Positions 17,038 through 25,377 of a DNA stretch of 35,017 nucleotides are shown here, one piece after another. This DNA is from UBA1195 sp045598025 (GTDB lineage: Bacteria > Bacteroidota > Bacteroidia > Bacteroidales > WCHB1-69). The stretch is from contig JAZLLH010000038.1 of assembly GCA_045598025.1 (NCBI GenBank), forward strand, positions 1 through 35,017, in the 5' to 3' direction. The notes under the pieces were generated by a model. It did no database searches and was not told where the DNA came from. It saw only the letters and a list, made by a program, of their open reading frames with translations. How positions within the stretch are numbered: the stretch's first letter is position 1; the number at the start of each line of letters is the position of its first letter. A program made the position numbers and the translations under genes.

Positions 17038-18435
17038 ATGGCACAATACGATTTATTAGTCATCGGTAGCGGTCCCGGAGGTTATGTGGCCGCCATCAAA
17101 GCATCCCAACTGGGGATGAAAACCGCCGTCATTGAACGTTCCGAACTGGGTGGCATTTGCCTGAACTGGGGTTGTATTCCTACCAAAGCCCTGATGAAAT
17201 CGGCGCAGGTGTATGGATACATGAAACATGCTGCCAATTATGGCGTGCAGGTGGAAGGCGAAATCCGACCCGATTTTCCGGCCATGGTACAGCGTAGCCG
17301 TGGTGTGGCCGACACCATGAGCAAAGGCATACAGTACCTGCTCAAGAAAAACAATGTGGATGTGATAGAAGGCAACGGCAAACTGGCCGGCAACCATCAG
17401 GTGGAAGTCTGTAGCAAAGAGGGTGAGAAAACGCTGTATGAGGCTTCTCACATCATCTTGGCTACGGGTGCCCGCTCCAGGGTGTTGCCCAATCTTCCGC
17501 AGGACGGAAAGAAAATCATCGGTTACCGCGAGGCACTTACGCTCCCCGAACTTCCCAAATCCATGGTGATTGTCGGCAGTGGAGCCATAGGCAGCGAATT
17601 TGCCTATTTTTACAACAGCCTCGGAGTACAGACCACACTCATTGAATTACTACCCCACATTCTTCCCGTGGAAGACGAAGAAATCGCCAAGCAGGTGGAT
17701 CGCGCGTTCCGCAAACAGGGAATGAAGGTCATGACGGAAGCCAATGTGGAAAAGGTAGAAGTAGAGGGCGATGTCTGCCATGTGTTTGTGAAAGACAAAA
17801 AAGGCAAGGACATGCTGATAGATGCCGACATCGTATTTTCTGCCGTCGGTGTGCAGACCAATATTGAAAATCTCGGACTGGAAGAACTTGGCATTCAGGT
17901 AGAAAGAGGTAAAGTGGTGGTAGACGATTACTATCGCACCAATGTGGAAGGCGTTTATGCCATCGGTGACATTGTTCACGGACCGGCTTTGGCCCATGTG
18001 TCCTCTCAAGAAGCCCATGTCTGTGTGGAAAAAATAGCCGGACGCAATCCCGAACCGGTGGATTATACCAATATTCCCGGTTGCACCTATACCACACCGG
18101 AAGTGGCCTCCGTTGGCTTGAACGAGCAGAAGGCATTGGAAGCCGGTTACGAAATCAAGGTCGGAAGATTCCCCTTTACGGCCTCCGGCAAGGCTACGGC
18201 AGCCGGTAATCGTGACGGTATGGTCAAGGTGATATTCGATGCCAAGACGGATTTGCTGTTGGGATGCCATCTGGTCGGAGACAATGTGACGGAAATGATA
18301 GCTGAGGCCGTGGCCATCCGCAAGGCCGGACTGAAGGCTCAGCAGATCATGAATGCCATTCATCCGCATCCTACCATGTCTGAAGCGGTGAAGGAAGCAG
18401 TGGAATCTGCCTACGGGGAAGCCGTGCATGTGTAA
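17038..18435 (+). CDS. lpdA: Dihydrolipoyl dehydrogenase
   Basis: The FAD- and NAD-dependent E3 component that reoxidises dihydrolipoamide in 2-oxoacid dehydrogenase or glycine cleavage complexes; 465 residues. Visible features are the FAD loop GSGPGGYVAA (residues 10-19), the redox disulfide Cys41/Cys46 in GGICLNWGCIPTKAL, the NAD loop VGSGAIGSEFAYFY, and the second FAD site (VEGVYAIGDI). The active-site His444 and Glu449 lie in HPHPTMSE. All catalytic residues are present. No E1 or E2 gene lies beside it, so the partner complex is elsewhere. Hairpins flank it on both sides and no minus-7 box is seen upstream. Confidence 0.95.
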   Translation: MAQYDLLVIGSGPGGYVAAIKASQLGMKTAVIERSELGGICLNWGCIPTKALMKSAQVYGYMKHAANYGVQVEGEIRPDFPAMVQRSRGVADTMSKGIQYLLKKNNVDVIEGNGKLAGNHQVEVCSKEGEKTLYEASHIILATGARSRVLPNLPQDGKKIIGYREALTLPELPKSMVIVGSGAIGSEFAYFYNSLGVQTTLIELLPHILPVEDEEIAKQVDRAFRKQGMKVMTEANVEKVEVEGDVCHVFVKDKKGKDMLIDADIVFSAVGVQTNIENLGLEELGIQVERGKVVVDDYYRTNVEGVYAIGDIVHGPALAHVSSQEAHVCVEKIAGRNPEPVDYTNIPGCTYTTPEVASVGLNEQKALEAGYEIKVGRFPFTASGKATAAGNRDGMVKVIFDAKTDLLLGCHLVGDNVTEMIAEAVAIRKAGLKAQQIMNAIHPHPTMSEAVKEAVESAYGEAVHV

Positions 18436-18442
18436 ATGATAC

Positions 18443-18478
18443 GGTATGCGGATGCGGAACGCATCCGCATACCTTTTT
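18443..18478 (+). terminator. Strong Rho-independent-type terminator after lpdA
   Basis: A perfect 14-bp stem (GGTATGCGGATGCG and its complement) with a GAA loop, followed by TTTTT at 18474-18478. It begins 7 bases after the lpdA stop. The fabD start codon lies 40 bases after the T run. Confidence 0.88.
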
Positions 18479-18518
18479 GAAAAAAGCGAAAAGAGTTTCA
18501 AATCACAAAACATATGTT

Positions 18519-19403
18519 ATGAAAACTGCCTACGTATTTCCCGGTCAAGGAGCACAATATATCGGCATGGGCCGGAAATGGTATGAAGAAAATGCCGGGG
18601 TGAAAGCCCTTTTTGAAAAAGCGAACGACTTGCTTGGATTTCGCATCACGGACGTGATGTTTTCCGGATCCGAAGAGGACTTGAAGCAGACCCGCGTGAC
18701 CCAGCCCGCCATTTTCCTGCATTCGGTGGCATTGGCCTTGTGCGTGGTGGAGGATTTCCGTCCGGACATGGTGGCCGGTCATTCGTTGGGAGAGTTTTCG
18801 GCTTTGGTCGCCAATGGCTGCCTTTCTTTCGAAGACGGACTGCGGCTGGTGTCCATGAGGGCAACAGCCATGCAGAAAGCCTGCGAACGTCAGGAATCTA
18901 CGATGGCGGTGGTGTTGGGACTCCCGAATGAAAAAGTGGAAGAAATCTGTCGTCTGGTAACAGACGAAATCGTAGTGCCGGCCAATTACAATTGTCCCGG
19001 TCAGGTGGCTTTGTCCGGAACCCTGAAGGGAATAGAGGCGGTGACGCCGCTGATGAAGGAAGCCGGAGCCAAAAGAGTGCTGCCCTTGAAAGTCAGCGGA
19101 GCCTTCCATTCTCCTCTGATGGAACCTGCTCGGTTGGAATTGGCGGAAGCCGTGGATCAGACCCTGTTTCACACACCGGTCTGTCCTATATATCAGAATT
19201 GTACAGCTGCTCCAACCTCCGATGTGGAGGAGATTAAGCGAAACCTGAAGGCACAGTTGACTTCGCCTGTTCGTTGGACCCAGAGTGTGGAAGCCATGGT
19301 CGCCGACGGAGCTTCTGCCTTCGTGGAACTGGGGCCAGGAAGCGTACTTCAGGGGCTCATACGAAAAATCGTTTCCGGTTTGCCTTTTTCTGGCATGGAT
19401 TGA
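18519..19403 (+). CDS. fabD: Malonyl-CoA:ACP transacylase FabD
   Basis: FabD loads malonyl groups onto acyl carrier protein for fatty acid synthesis; 294 residues. The protein starts with AYVFPGQGAQYIGMG, carries the nucleophile Ser89 in GHSLGEFSAL and the catalytic His197 in SGAFHSPLM, and ends in the usual ELGPGSVLQGLIRKI segment. ATG 18519 is preferred over an in-frame TTG at 18477 because that TTG lies in the terminator T run and would add 14 unrelated residues. The transcript's source is unclear: a strong hairpin precedes it and no Bacteroidota minus-7 box is visible in the 40-base gap. Confidence 0.95.
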   Translation: MKTAYVFPGQGAQYIGMGRKWYEENAGVKALFEKANDLLGFRITDVMFSGSEEDLKQTRVTQPAIFLHSVALALCVVEDFRPDMVAGHSLGEFSALVANGCLSFEDGLRLVSMRATAMQKACERQESTMAVVLGLPNEKVEEICRLVTDEIVVPANYNCPGQVALSGTLKGIEAVTPLMKEAGAKRVLPLKVSGAFHSPLMEPARLELAEAVDQTLFHTPVCPIYQNCTAAPTSDVEEIKRNLKAQLTSPVRWTQSVEAMVADGASAFVELGPGSVLQGLIRKIVSGLPFSGMD

Positions 19404-19457
19404 TGGACGAAGCTTTGTTTTTTTTGAAGAAAGAAGGAATCGTATTCGTTTTTTGGG

Positions 19458-19465
19458 TACTTTTG
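19458..19465 (+). promoter_or_regulatory. Bacteroidota-type minus-7 box for the class V aminotransferase
   Basis: TACTTTTG, followed by CA, matches TAnnTTTG and lies 25 bases before ATG 19491. No TTTG at a suitable minus-33 distance is evident, so only the minus-7 element is supported. The 87-base gap 19404-19490 otherwise holds a T-rich stretch without a hairpin. Confidence 0.6.
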
Positions 19466-19490
19466 CACTTTCATTCAAAAAAAAGTTCAT

Positions 19491-20645
19491 ATGATTTATT
19501 TGGATAACTCAGCTACCACTTTCCCTAAGCCCGATGTGGTTTATGATTTTATGACGAGTTTCTACCGCAAGCACGGTGTGAATCCGGGGCGCTCGGGTTT
19601 TGATGCTGCTTTGGAAACGGAAGAAATCGTGTTCAATACCCGCAAATTACTGACTCAGTTGTTTAACGGAGGTGGAGATCCCAATCGTTTGACTTTCAGT
19701 TATAATGCAACAGATTCTTTGAATATGGTATTGCAGGGACTGGCTGAAAAAGGAGATCATGTGGTGACCACGATGCTGGAACACAACTCCGTATTGAGAC
19801 CTTTGTACTGCATGCAGGAAAGGGGACAGATAGAGGTTACTCATGTGCCTTTTGATGAAGCCGGATATGTGCATCCCGACGATATCCGCAAGGCCATTCG
19901 CAAGAATACCAAGTTCGTGGTGGTAACCCATTGTTCCAATGTGATTGGAACCATACAGCCTCTGGCTGAAATCGGCCGCATTTGCAAGGAAGCCGGTGTG
20001 ATTTTTGTCGTAGACGGAAGTCAGGGAGCCGGTGCCGTTCCTATGGATATGGTGGCCAACAATATTGATGTATACTGTTTCACCGGCCACAAATGCCTGA
20101 TGGGACCGACCGGAATAGGCGGCTCCTATGTTCGGGAAGGTGTGAAAATCAATCATACCCGTTTCGGCGGAACCGGTGTACGTTCGGCTTATCCCGGACA
20201 TTTGGAAGAGTATCCCTGGCGTCTGGAAGCCGGTACACTGAACCTGCTCGGAGTAGCGGGCCTGAATGCCGGTGTGAAATGGATTACCGAAAAGGGTATA
20301 GAAAACATTCATGAACAGGAAATGAAGCTTTGGAAAAAACTGTGTGACGGTTTGCGTGAAATCGAGGGAGTGAAAGTATATTGTGCCACTTCCGTAGAGA
20401 ATCAGAATCCTGTTTTGAGTTTCAATATCAATGGTTTCGAGGCCGGTGATGTCGGAACTATGCTGGATGTTGATTACGATATCGCCTGCCGCACCGGTTT
20501 GCAGTGTGCGCCCAAGGTGCACGAAGGACTGGGCACCATCGATATTCACGGAACGGTGCGCTTGAGTATCGGTGCTTTCAATACGGAAGCGGAAATTGAT
20601 ACCGCTATCCAGGCCGTTCGTGAAATAGCTGCCCTTAAGAACTGA
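19491..20645 (+). CDS. Class V aminotransferase-fold enzyme, cysteine desulfurase-like
   Basis: A 384-residue PLP enzyme of the class V family. It opens with MIYLDNSATTFPKP, the typical start of desulfurase-like members, and has VTHCSNVIGTIQP, the cofactor aspartate in VVDGSQGAGAVP, and the PLP lysine Lys201 in TGHKCLMGPTGIG. A cysteine at position 339 in RTGLQCAP sits where desulfurases hold the persulfide-forming cysteine. It most resembles the stand-alone cysteine-desulfurase subfamily rather than IscS or SufS, since no isc or suf gene is adjacent. Probable activity is release of sulfur (or selenium) from cysteine; the acceptor is unknown. A promoter box precedes it and a strong terminator-like hairpin follows. 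Confidence 0.85.
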   Translation: MIYLDNSATTFPKPDVVYDFMTSFYRKHGVNPGRSGFDAALETEEIVFNTRKLLTQLFNGGGDPNRLTFSYNATDSLNMVLQGLAEKGDHVVTTMLEHNSVLRPLYCMQERGQIEVTHVPFDEAGYVHPDDIRKAIRKNTKFVVVTHCSNVIGTIQPLAEIGRICKEAGVIFVVDGSQGAGAVPMDMVANNIDVYCFTGHKCLMGPTGIGGSYVREGVKINHTRFGGTGVRSAYPGHLEEYPWRLEAGTLNLLGVAGLNAGVKWITEKGIENIHEQEMKLWKKLCDGLREIEGVKVYCATSVENQNPVLSFNINGFEAGDVGTMLDVDYDIACRTGLQCAPKVHEGLGTIDIHGTVRLSIGAFNTEAEIDTAIQAVREIAALKN

Positions 20646-20670
20646 TCATCGGATAATCAATGAAAATAGC

Positions 20671-20699
20671 AGTGGGCACCGCAAGGTGCCCACTTTTTT
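20671..20699 (+). terminator. Strong terminator-like hairpin between the desulfurase-like gene and DUF3109
   Basis: A perfect 10-bp stem (AGTGGGCACC and its complement) with a GCAA tetraloop and a T run at 20694-20699. The start codon of the next gene begins at 20706, only seven bases after the T run, so this hairpin would sit directly in front of, or mask, the DUF3109 ribosome-binding region in any read-through RNA. Confidence 0.88.
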
Positions 20700-20705
20700 G
20701 AGTTT

Positions 20706-21287
20706 ATGTTGGTAGTCGATCATACCGTATTGTCGGAAGACCTTTTTACACAGATGTTCTGCTGTGACTTGTCCCAATGTGGCGGTGCCTGTTGTGTGGA
20801 AGGGGATGCCGGGGCCCCTTTGGAAGAAGAGGAAGTCGGCCTTTTGGAAGACCTTCTTCCCAAAATTCTCCCATACATGACGGAGGAAGGGCGTTCCGTG
20901 GTGAAAAAAAATGACGTATTCGATTACGATGCGGAAGGCAGTCTGGTCACTCCCTTGGTCAACGATAGGGAATGCGCTTTCCTGTATTATGAGGGAACCT
21001 GTGCCTATTGCGCCATCGAAAAGGCCTTTCTGGAACATAAAATCCGTTTCCGCAAGCCGATATCCTGCCATCTGTATCCCATTCGTATTTCCAAACGCGG
21101 TTTTTACGATGTGCTGGAATATCATCGTTGGGACATTTGCGAATGTGCGTGGATGTGTGGCAGCGCGAGGCATTCCGATATCTTTACCTACTTAAAGGAA
21201 CCATTGATCCGCAAGTACGGAAAGCGCTGGTACGATAAGGTGCGCAAAGAACTGGATATGCGTGCTCGGGAGTCCAAAGTGTTCTGA
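20706..21287 (+). CDS. DUF3109 family cysteine-rich protein
   Basis: A 193-residue, probably cytosolic protein of unknown function that matches the DUF3109 pattern. It has 12 cysteines: a dense N-terminal cluster at residues 19-30 (CCDLSQCGGACC) followed by VEGDAGAPLEEEE, then REC, TCAYC, ISCHLYPIR and ICECAWMC. The arrangement recalls YkgJ-type zinc- or iron-chelating domains, so metal or Fe-S binding is likely but inferred. ATG 20706 is chosen because family homology extends upstream of the next Met at residue 17. It lies directly after a terminator-like hairpin and no promoter box is visible between 20646 and 20705. Confidence 0.85.
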   Translation: MLVVDHTVLSEDLFTQMFCCDLSQCGGACCVEGDAGAPLEEEEVGLLEDLLPKILPYMTEEGRSVVKKNDVFDYDAEGSLVTPLVNDRECAFLYYEGTCAYCAIEKAFLEHKIRFRKPISCHLYPIRISKRGFYDVLEYHRWDICECAWMCGSARHSDIFTYLKEPLIRKYGKRWYDKVRKELDMRARESKVF

Positions 21288-21380
21288 ATGACGTTTTTTT
21301 TTGTGGAAAAATCGGAAGAATCAGAACTTTTTTCCTGAAATTCCGTATATGCAAAGGTGTCAATATTGGAATAAATTATT

Positions 21381-21971
21381 ATGCCGTTTCTACAGAAAAA
21401 ATTCATTCATGTGCAGCCGACGGATATTCCTCTGGAAAAAGGAAAATTGCTAGTTTCGGCTCCCTTCATGACGGACGGATATTTTGACCGGACAGTCATT
21501 CTGCTGGTCGAGCAGGACAGCCATGGCTCCCTGGGATTTATTTTGAACCGTCCTTTGCATGTGTATCTGGACGATGTGGTAGAAACGCTTACAGACAGAC
21601 GCTTTATTCTCTATAACGGAGGTCCTGTTTCTTTGGACAAACTCTTTTTCATCCATACCTATGGAGAGTTGATTTCCCAATCGGAACCTATAGGAAACGG
21701 TCTTTATCTCGGAGGCAGTGAAAAGGATATGCAATCCCTGCACAGCGAGGGTTTGCTGGATGCAGACCATATCCGTTACTATGTTGGATATGCCTCTTGG
21801 GCACCGGGACAATTGGAAAGGGAACTTTCGGAAAAGGCCTGGGTTGTGTCCGATTTTCAGGAAAATTGCGTTTTTGCTTCCGACAAAAGCCTTTGGCGCA
21901 GCGTTGTAAACGGTTTGGGGCGCCCGTACCAGGCCTGGCTGGACATCCCTGACAAAGCCTACTATAATTAA
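21381..21971 (+). CDS. yqgE: YqgE/AlgH family protein (UPF0301)
   Basis: A 196-residue protein of the YqgE/AlgH family, widely conserved and without a settled biochemical role. Signatures are KGKLLVSAPFMTDGYFDRTVILLVEQ, GSLGFILNRPL, the GGPVSLDKLFFIH segment, and GYASWAPGQLERELSEKAW. All family blocks are present at normal length. The 93-base gap before it has no hairpin and no good minus-7 box, so co-transcription with the DUF3109 gene is likely. A flippase-like gene follows after 6 bases. Confidence 0.93.
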   Translation: MPFLQKKFIHVQPTDIPLEKGKLLVSAPFMTDGYFDRTVILLVEQDSHGSLGFILNRPLHVYLDDVVETLTDRRFILYNGGPVSLDKLFFIHTYGELISQSEPIGNGLYLGGSEKDMQSLHSEGLLDADHIRYYVGYASWAPGQLERELSEKAWVVSDFQENCVFASDKSLWRSVVNGLGRPYQAWLDIPDKAYYN

Positions 21972-21977
21972 AAGGAT

Positions 21978-23498
21978 ATGGGCGTCATCATTCGGCAGAG
22001 CATCAAGGGCACCTTAGCCAATTATATCGGCATAGCCATCGGCTGTTTCACGACTTTTTTCATTGTGACCAAATATCTTACGCAAGATGAAGTCGGCCTG
22101 ACACGCATTTTGGTGGATGCCGGTGTGCTTTTTGCCGGGCTGGCCCAATTGGGGACCAACTCGTCCGCCATCCGTTTTTATCCCTATTTCCGGAATGAAG
22201 AGGAAAAGGATCACGGATTTTTCGGTTGGACGCTGATCGTTCCTTTAATCGGTTTTCTGATCTATACTGTGATATTTCTCTGCTGCAGGCAGACGGTTGT
22301 CCGTATATATTCTCCCAAGTCGTCCCTGTTTGTGGAGTACATTTACTACCTGATACCCTTGGCTTTCTTTATGCTCTATCAGGCAGTTTTTGAGGTAAAT
22401 GCCAATGTGTTGATGCGGATTGCCGTGCCTAAGTTCGTGAGGGAAGTGGGGGTGCGTCTGATGACCCTGGCCGTGTATATGCTGTATGCTTTCCGGGTGT
22501 TTGATCTGGATGGTTTTGTGATGGCATTCTGTTCAGTGTATGCACTCGCCATGCTGTGCGATCTCTTTTATTTGCTGACATTGAAAAAGGTTTCTTTCCG
22601 GCCGCAGCGAAAGTATATTACTCCGGCTTTGCGGAGGGATTTTCTTGCCTATACGCTGTTTATGGTGACGGCTGCCCTGGCCGGAAACATCATGCCGGTG
22701 CTGAATACCTTCTTCGTAGGGGCGAAAATGGGACTGACTACCACCGGAGTTTTTGCCATCGCGACCTATATTGCGGCAGTGGTGGAAGTGCCGTACCGTT
22801 CCCTGGGTTCGATAGCCCAACCGGAAATTTCCCAATCCGTCAAGGACAATGACATTGCCAAGGCCAACAAGATGTGCCGCAGTGTCTCTCTCCATCAGTT
22901 GCTGGCAGGATCTTTCATCTTCTTTGTTATATGGATTAACATCGATCTGCTTTTCCAACTGATACCCAATGGTGAAAAGTATGCGGATGGGAAATGGGTC
23001 GTCCTGGTGTTGGGGTTGGGCCGTTTGCTGAATTCCACTCTGAGTGTGGGCTGTACGGTACTCAATTATTCGAAATACTATTTTTATTCATTGATATTCA
23101 CTTTCTTACTGACAGTATCTGCCGTATTCCTGAATGTCAAACTGATTCCAGTGTGGGGAATGTGCGGAGCAGCAGCGGCCACCTTGTTTTCATACATGCT
23201 GTATTTCCTGCTTTTGCTGTCTGTCGTATGGCGTTGCATCAAGGTGTCGCCTTTTTCGTTCCAACAGTTGGGAGTGCTTGCTGTGGTTGCCGTCATGTTT
23301 TTGCTGAATGCTTTGTGGGTCAGTTATCTGAGTCCTCATTGGCTGGCAACGGATTCCATTTGGACCTTCATAGGAGATTCCTTAGTACGCAGTTTTCTGC
23401 TTTGCGTGATCGGTACCGCGCTGGTATATGTGAGTCGTCTGTCTCCCGAAGTGAACAAATTGATAGATAAATATCTTTTGCGAAAGAAAGTCGGCTAA
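21978..23498 (+). CDS. Polysaccharide flippase-like membrane protein (MOP superfamily)
   Basis: A 506-residue integral membrane protein with about 12-14 hydrophobic helices, beginning MGVIIRQSIKGTLANYIGIAIG, the usual opening of Bacteroidota 'lipopolysaccharide biosynthesis protein' relatives of Wzx. Members of the multidrug/oligosaccharidyl-lipid/polysaccharide superfamily move lipid-linked sugars across the inner membrane. A conserved central segment (PYRSLGSIAQPEISQ) supports the family. There is no O-antigen or capsule cluster around it, so the substrate is open. It starts 6 bases after yqgE with GGAT close upstream, and is followed by the der promoter. Confidence 0.85.
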   Translation: MGVIIRQSIKGTLANYIGIAIGCFTTFFIVTKYLTQDEVGLTRILVDAGVLFAGLAQLGTNSSAIRFYPYFRNEEEKDHGFFGWTLIVPLIGFLIYTVIFLCCRQTVVRIYSPKSSLFVEYIYYLIPLAFFMLYQAVFEVNANVLMRIAVPKFVREVGVRLMTLAVYMLYAFRVFDLDGFVMAFCSVYALAMLCDLFYLLTLKKVSFRPQRKYITPALRRDFLAYTLFMVTAALAGNIMPVLNTFFVGAKMGLTTTGVFAIATYIAAVVEVPYRSLGSIAQPEISQSVKDNDIAKANKMCRSVSLHQLLAGSFIFFVIWINIDLLFQLIPNGEKYADGKWVVLVLGLGRLLNSTLSVGCTVLNYSKYYFYSLIFTFLLTVSAVFLNVKLIPVWGMCGAAAATLFSYMLYFLLLLSVVWRCIKVSPFSFQQLGVLAVVAVMFLLNALWVSYLSPHWLATDSIWTFIGDSLVRSFLLCVIGTALVYVSRLSPEVNKLIDKYLLRKKVG

Positions 23499-23553
23499 GT
23501 AGCCGGAAGGGGACATTTTTAAATTGAATATCGCATGCTATTGATTTTTTTCG

Positions 23554-23561
23554 TACCTTTG
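23554..23561 (+). promoter_or_regulatory. Bacteroidota-type minus-7 box for der
   Basis: TACCTTTG followed by CATC matches TAnnTTTG and lies 23 bases before ATG 23585, giving a very short leader. No TTTG at a suitable minus-33 distance is obvious; the upstream sequence is T-rich. Confidence 0.7.
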
Positions 23562-23584
23562 CATCTTGAAAAAACAACATCCGA

Positions 23585-24892
23585 ATGAAAAATGTGGTAG
23601 CGTTGGTAGGACGCCCGAATACAGGCAAGTCAACCCTTTTCAATCGTTTGGTGCGTTCGCGTCAAGCCATAGTTGACAGTGTGTCCGGTGTGACCCGTGA
23701 CAGAAATTACGGGCAGTCCGAGTGGAATGGAGTGGAATTTTCCGTCATTGATACAGGGGGATATGTCTCCGATTCCTCCGACATTTATGAAGGAGAGATA
23801 AAAAAACAGGTTCGATTGGCTATTGATGAGGCGGATATCATTCTGTTCCTGGTCGACGGACGGGAAGGGCTGACAGCCACGGATGAAGATATTGCCGATA
23901 TTCTGCGTCCTTGCGGAAAACCGGTTTTTCTGGTGGTCAACAAAATCGACTCTCCTTCAAATTATGCGGATCAGATGGAATTTTATGCCTTGGGCATGGA
24001 GACGCTCTATCCTGTTTCAGCCATTACGGGCAGCGGTACCGGTGAATTGTTGGATGAACTGGTCAAGTGCTGTTCCAAAGAAAAACAGGAAGAGGTGCCG
24101 GATGATCTGCCGAAAATGACGGTTATCGGCCGTCCGAACGTCGGCAAATCTTCCATCATCAATATGCTGCTCGGCAAGGACCGGAGTATTGTAACGCCTT
24201 TGGCCGGAACGACCAGGGATTCCATTTATACCCGCTACAAAGGATTCGGTTTTGATTTCTATCTGGTGGATACTGCCGGTCTGCGCAAAAAGAAAAAAGT
24301 AGAGGAGGATGTGGAGTTCTATTCCGTCATGCGGACGGTGCGTGCAGTGGAAAACAGCGATGTGTGCATTGTTATGTGCGATGCTTCCAATGGTTTCGAA
24401 GCGCAGGATCTGAACATACTCAGTCTGGCACAGAGGAACAAGAAAGGCATAGTGCTGGTGGTGAACAAATGGGATTTGGTGGAAAAAGGGGCCAATACGC
24501 ATCTTGAATACGAAAAAATGGTAAGGGAGCGCATCGCCCCCAACAACGATATTCCCATCCTTTTCACTTCCGTATTGAAAAAACAGCGCATACTGAATGT
24601 GCTGGAAAAAGCGATGGAAGTGTACGAAAACGTGCAGAGACGCATTCCCACTTCCGAACTCAATGATGTGCTGCAACCCATCATTGACGACAACCCACCT
24701 CCCATAGTAAAGGATAAGGTGGTGCGTATCAAATATATGATGCAACTTCCTACGCCGACTCCGTCCTTTGTGTTTTTCTGCAATCTTCCCCAGTATATCC
24801 GGGATGACTACAAACGTTTTTTGGAAAACAAAATACGGAAGATATGGAATTTCTCCGGAGCTCCGTTGGAAATATATTTCAGAAAAAAATAA
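23585..24892 (+). CDS. der: Ribosome biogenesis GTPase Der (EngA)
   Basis: Der is an essential GTPase with two GTP-binding domains that acts in 50S subunit assembly. The 435-residue protein shows both G1 loops: GRPNTGKSTLFNRL at the N-terminus and GRPNVGKSSIINML near residue 182. The matching DTGG and DTAG segments and NKID and NKWD specificity motifs are also present. A C-terminal KH-like domain follows (from about 350), ending FSGAPLEIYFRKK. Length is normal. It has its own promoter box and is followed after 11 bases by the GldH-like lipoprotein gene. Confidence 0.97.
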   Translation: MKNVVALVGRPNTGKSTLFNRLVRSRQAIVDSVSGVTRDRNYGQSEWNGVEFSVIDTGGYVSDSSDIYEGEIKKQVRLAIDEADIILFLVDGREGLTATDEDIADILRPCGKPVFLVVNKIDSPSNYADQMEFYALGMETLYPVSAITGSGTGELLDELVKCCSKEKQEEVPDDLPKMTVIGRPNVGKSSIINMLLGKDRSIVTPLAGTTRDSIYTRYKGFGFDFYLVDTAGLRKKKKVEEDVEFYSVMRTVRAVENSDVCIVMCDASNGFEAQDLNILSLAQRNKKGIVLVVNKWDLVEKGANTHLEYEKMVRERIAPNNDIPILFTSVLKKQRILNVLEKAMEVYENVQRRIPTSELNDVLQPIIDDNPPPIVKDKVVRIKYMMQLPTPTPSFVFFCNLPQYIRDDYKRFLENKIRKIWNFSGAPLEIYFRKK

Positions 24893-24903
24893 AGACAATA
24901 TCC

Positions 24904-25374
24904 ATGAAAAAGAGCTTGTTTTTATGCCTGTTGCTGTTTTTGTGCGTATCCTGTCGCAACGGCAAACCCGTCTTGGACGAGCAGGTTTCGTTTTCAAACG
25001 GTATGTGGAACCGTTTCCGCATTCTGGAATTCCATCCGCAGACCACCAAAGCAGACCGTTATTACGATTTTGTGATAAAAATCAGCGTGGAAGACGATTT
25101 TTCCTATGCGGAAATTCCCATCAACACTGTTCTGACAGCACCGGACGGTCAAGTGAATGTCATGCGAAAAAGCATCGGCATCCTCCAGGCCGACGGACAG
25201 CATTACGGGACGGCCTATGGTGATGTATGGACAGTGGAGAAAACGATACATTCCCACAAGAAATTGAAAGAAGTGGGAAGCTATACTTTTGCAGTACAGC
25301 AACTTACGCAATATTATGAACTGGAGGGTATCACTGCGGTATCCTGTCAGGTGCTTCCTTCAAAAAAACAATAA
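24904..25374 (+). CDS. GldH-like lipoprotein
   Basis: A 156-residue exported lipoprotein. ATG 24904 is chosen over the open frame upstream because it begins a lipoprotein signal (MKKSLFLCLLLFLCVSC) with the lipidated cysteine at residue 17. The mature part follows the GldH plan: YDFVIKISVEDDFSYAEIPI, then TAPDGQ, then YGTAYGDVWT, then GSYTFAVQQLTQYYELEGI. GldH was named for gliding motility in flavobacteria, but homologues occur in many non-gliding Bacteroidota, where their job is unclear. It lies 11 bases after der and 3 bases before the dehydrogenase gene. The family assignment is by pattern and is moderately secure. Confidence 0.65.
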   Translation: MKKSLFLCLLLFLCVSCRNGKPVLDEQVSFSNGMWNRFRILEFHPQTTKADRYYDFVIKISVEDDFSYAEIPINTVLTAPDGQVNVMRKSIGILQADGQHYGTAYGDVWTVEKTIHSHKKLKEVGSYTFAVQQLTQYYELEGITAVSCQVLPSKKQ

Positions 25375-25377
25375 ACC

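Noticed and set aside
17650..18513. Minus-strand open frame opposite lpdA running through the terminator
   Set aside because: Shadow of lpdA; it crosses the hairpin and has no family features.
21345..21360. Possible antisense promoter (CACCTTTGCAT on the minus strand)
   Set aside because: The first base of the minus-7 box does not match, there is no upstream element at the right distance, and it would only read antisense into the DUF3109 gene.
23492..23520. Possible terminator after the flippase-like gene (CGGCTA / TAGCCG then T-rich)
   Set aside because: The 6-bp arms leave only a 2-base loop and the T run lies more than ten bases away, so the structure is weak.
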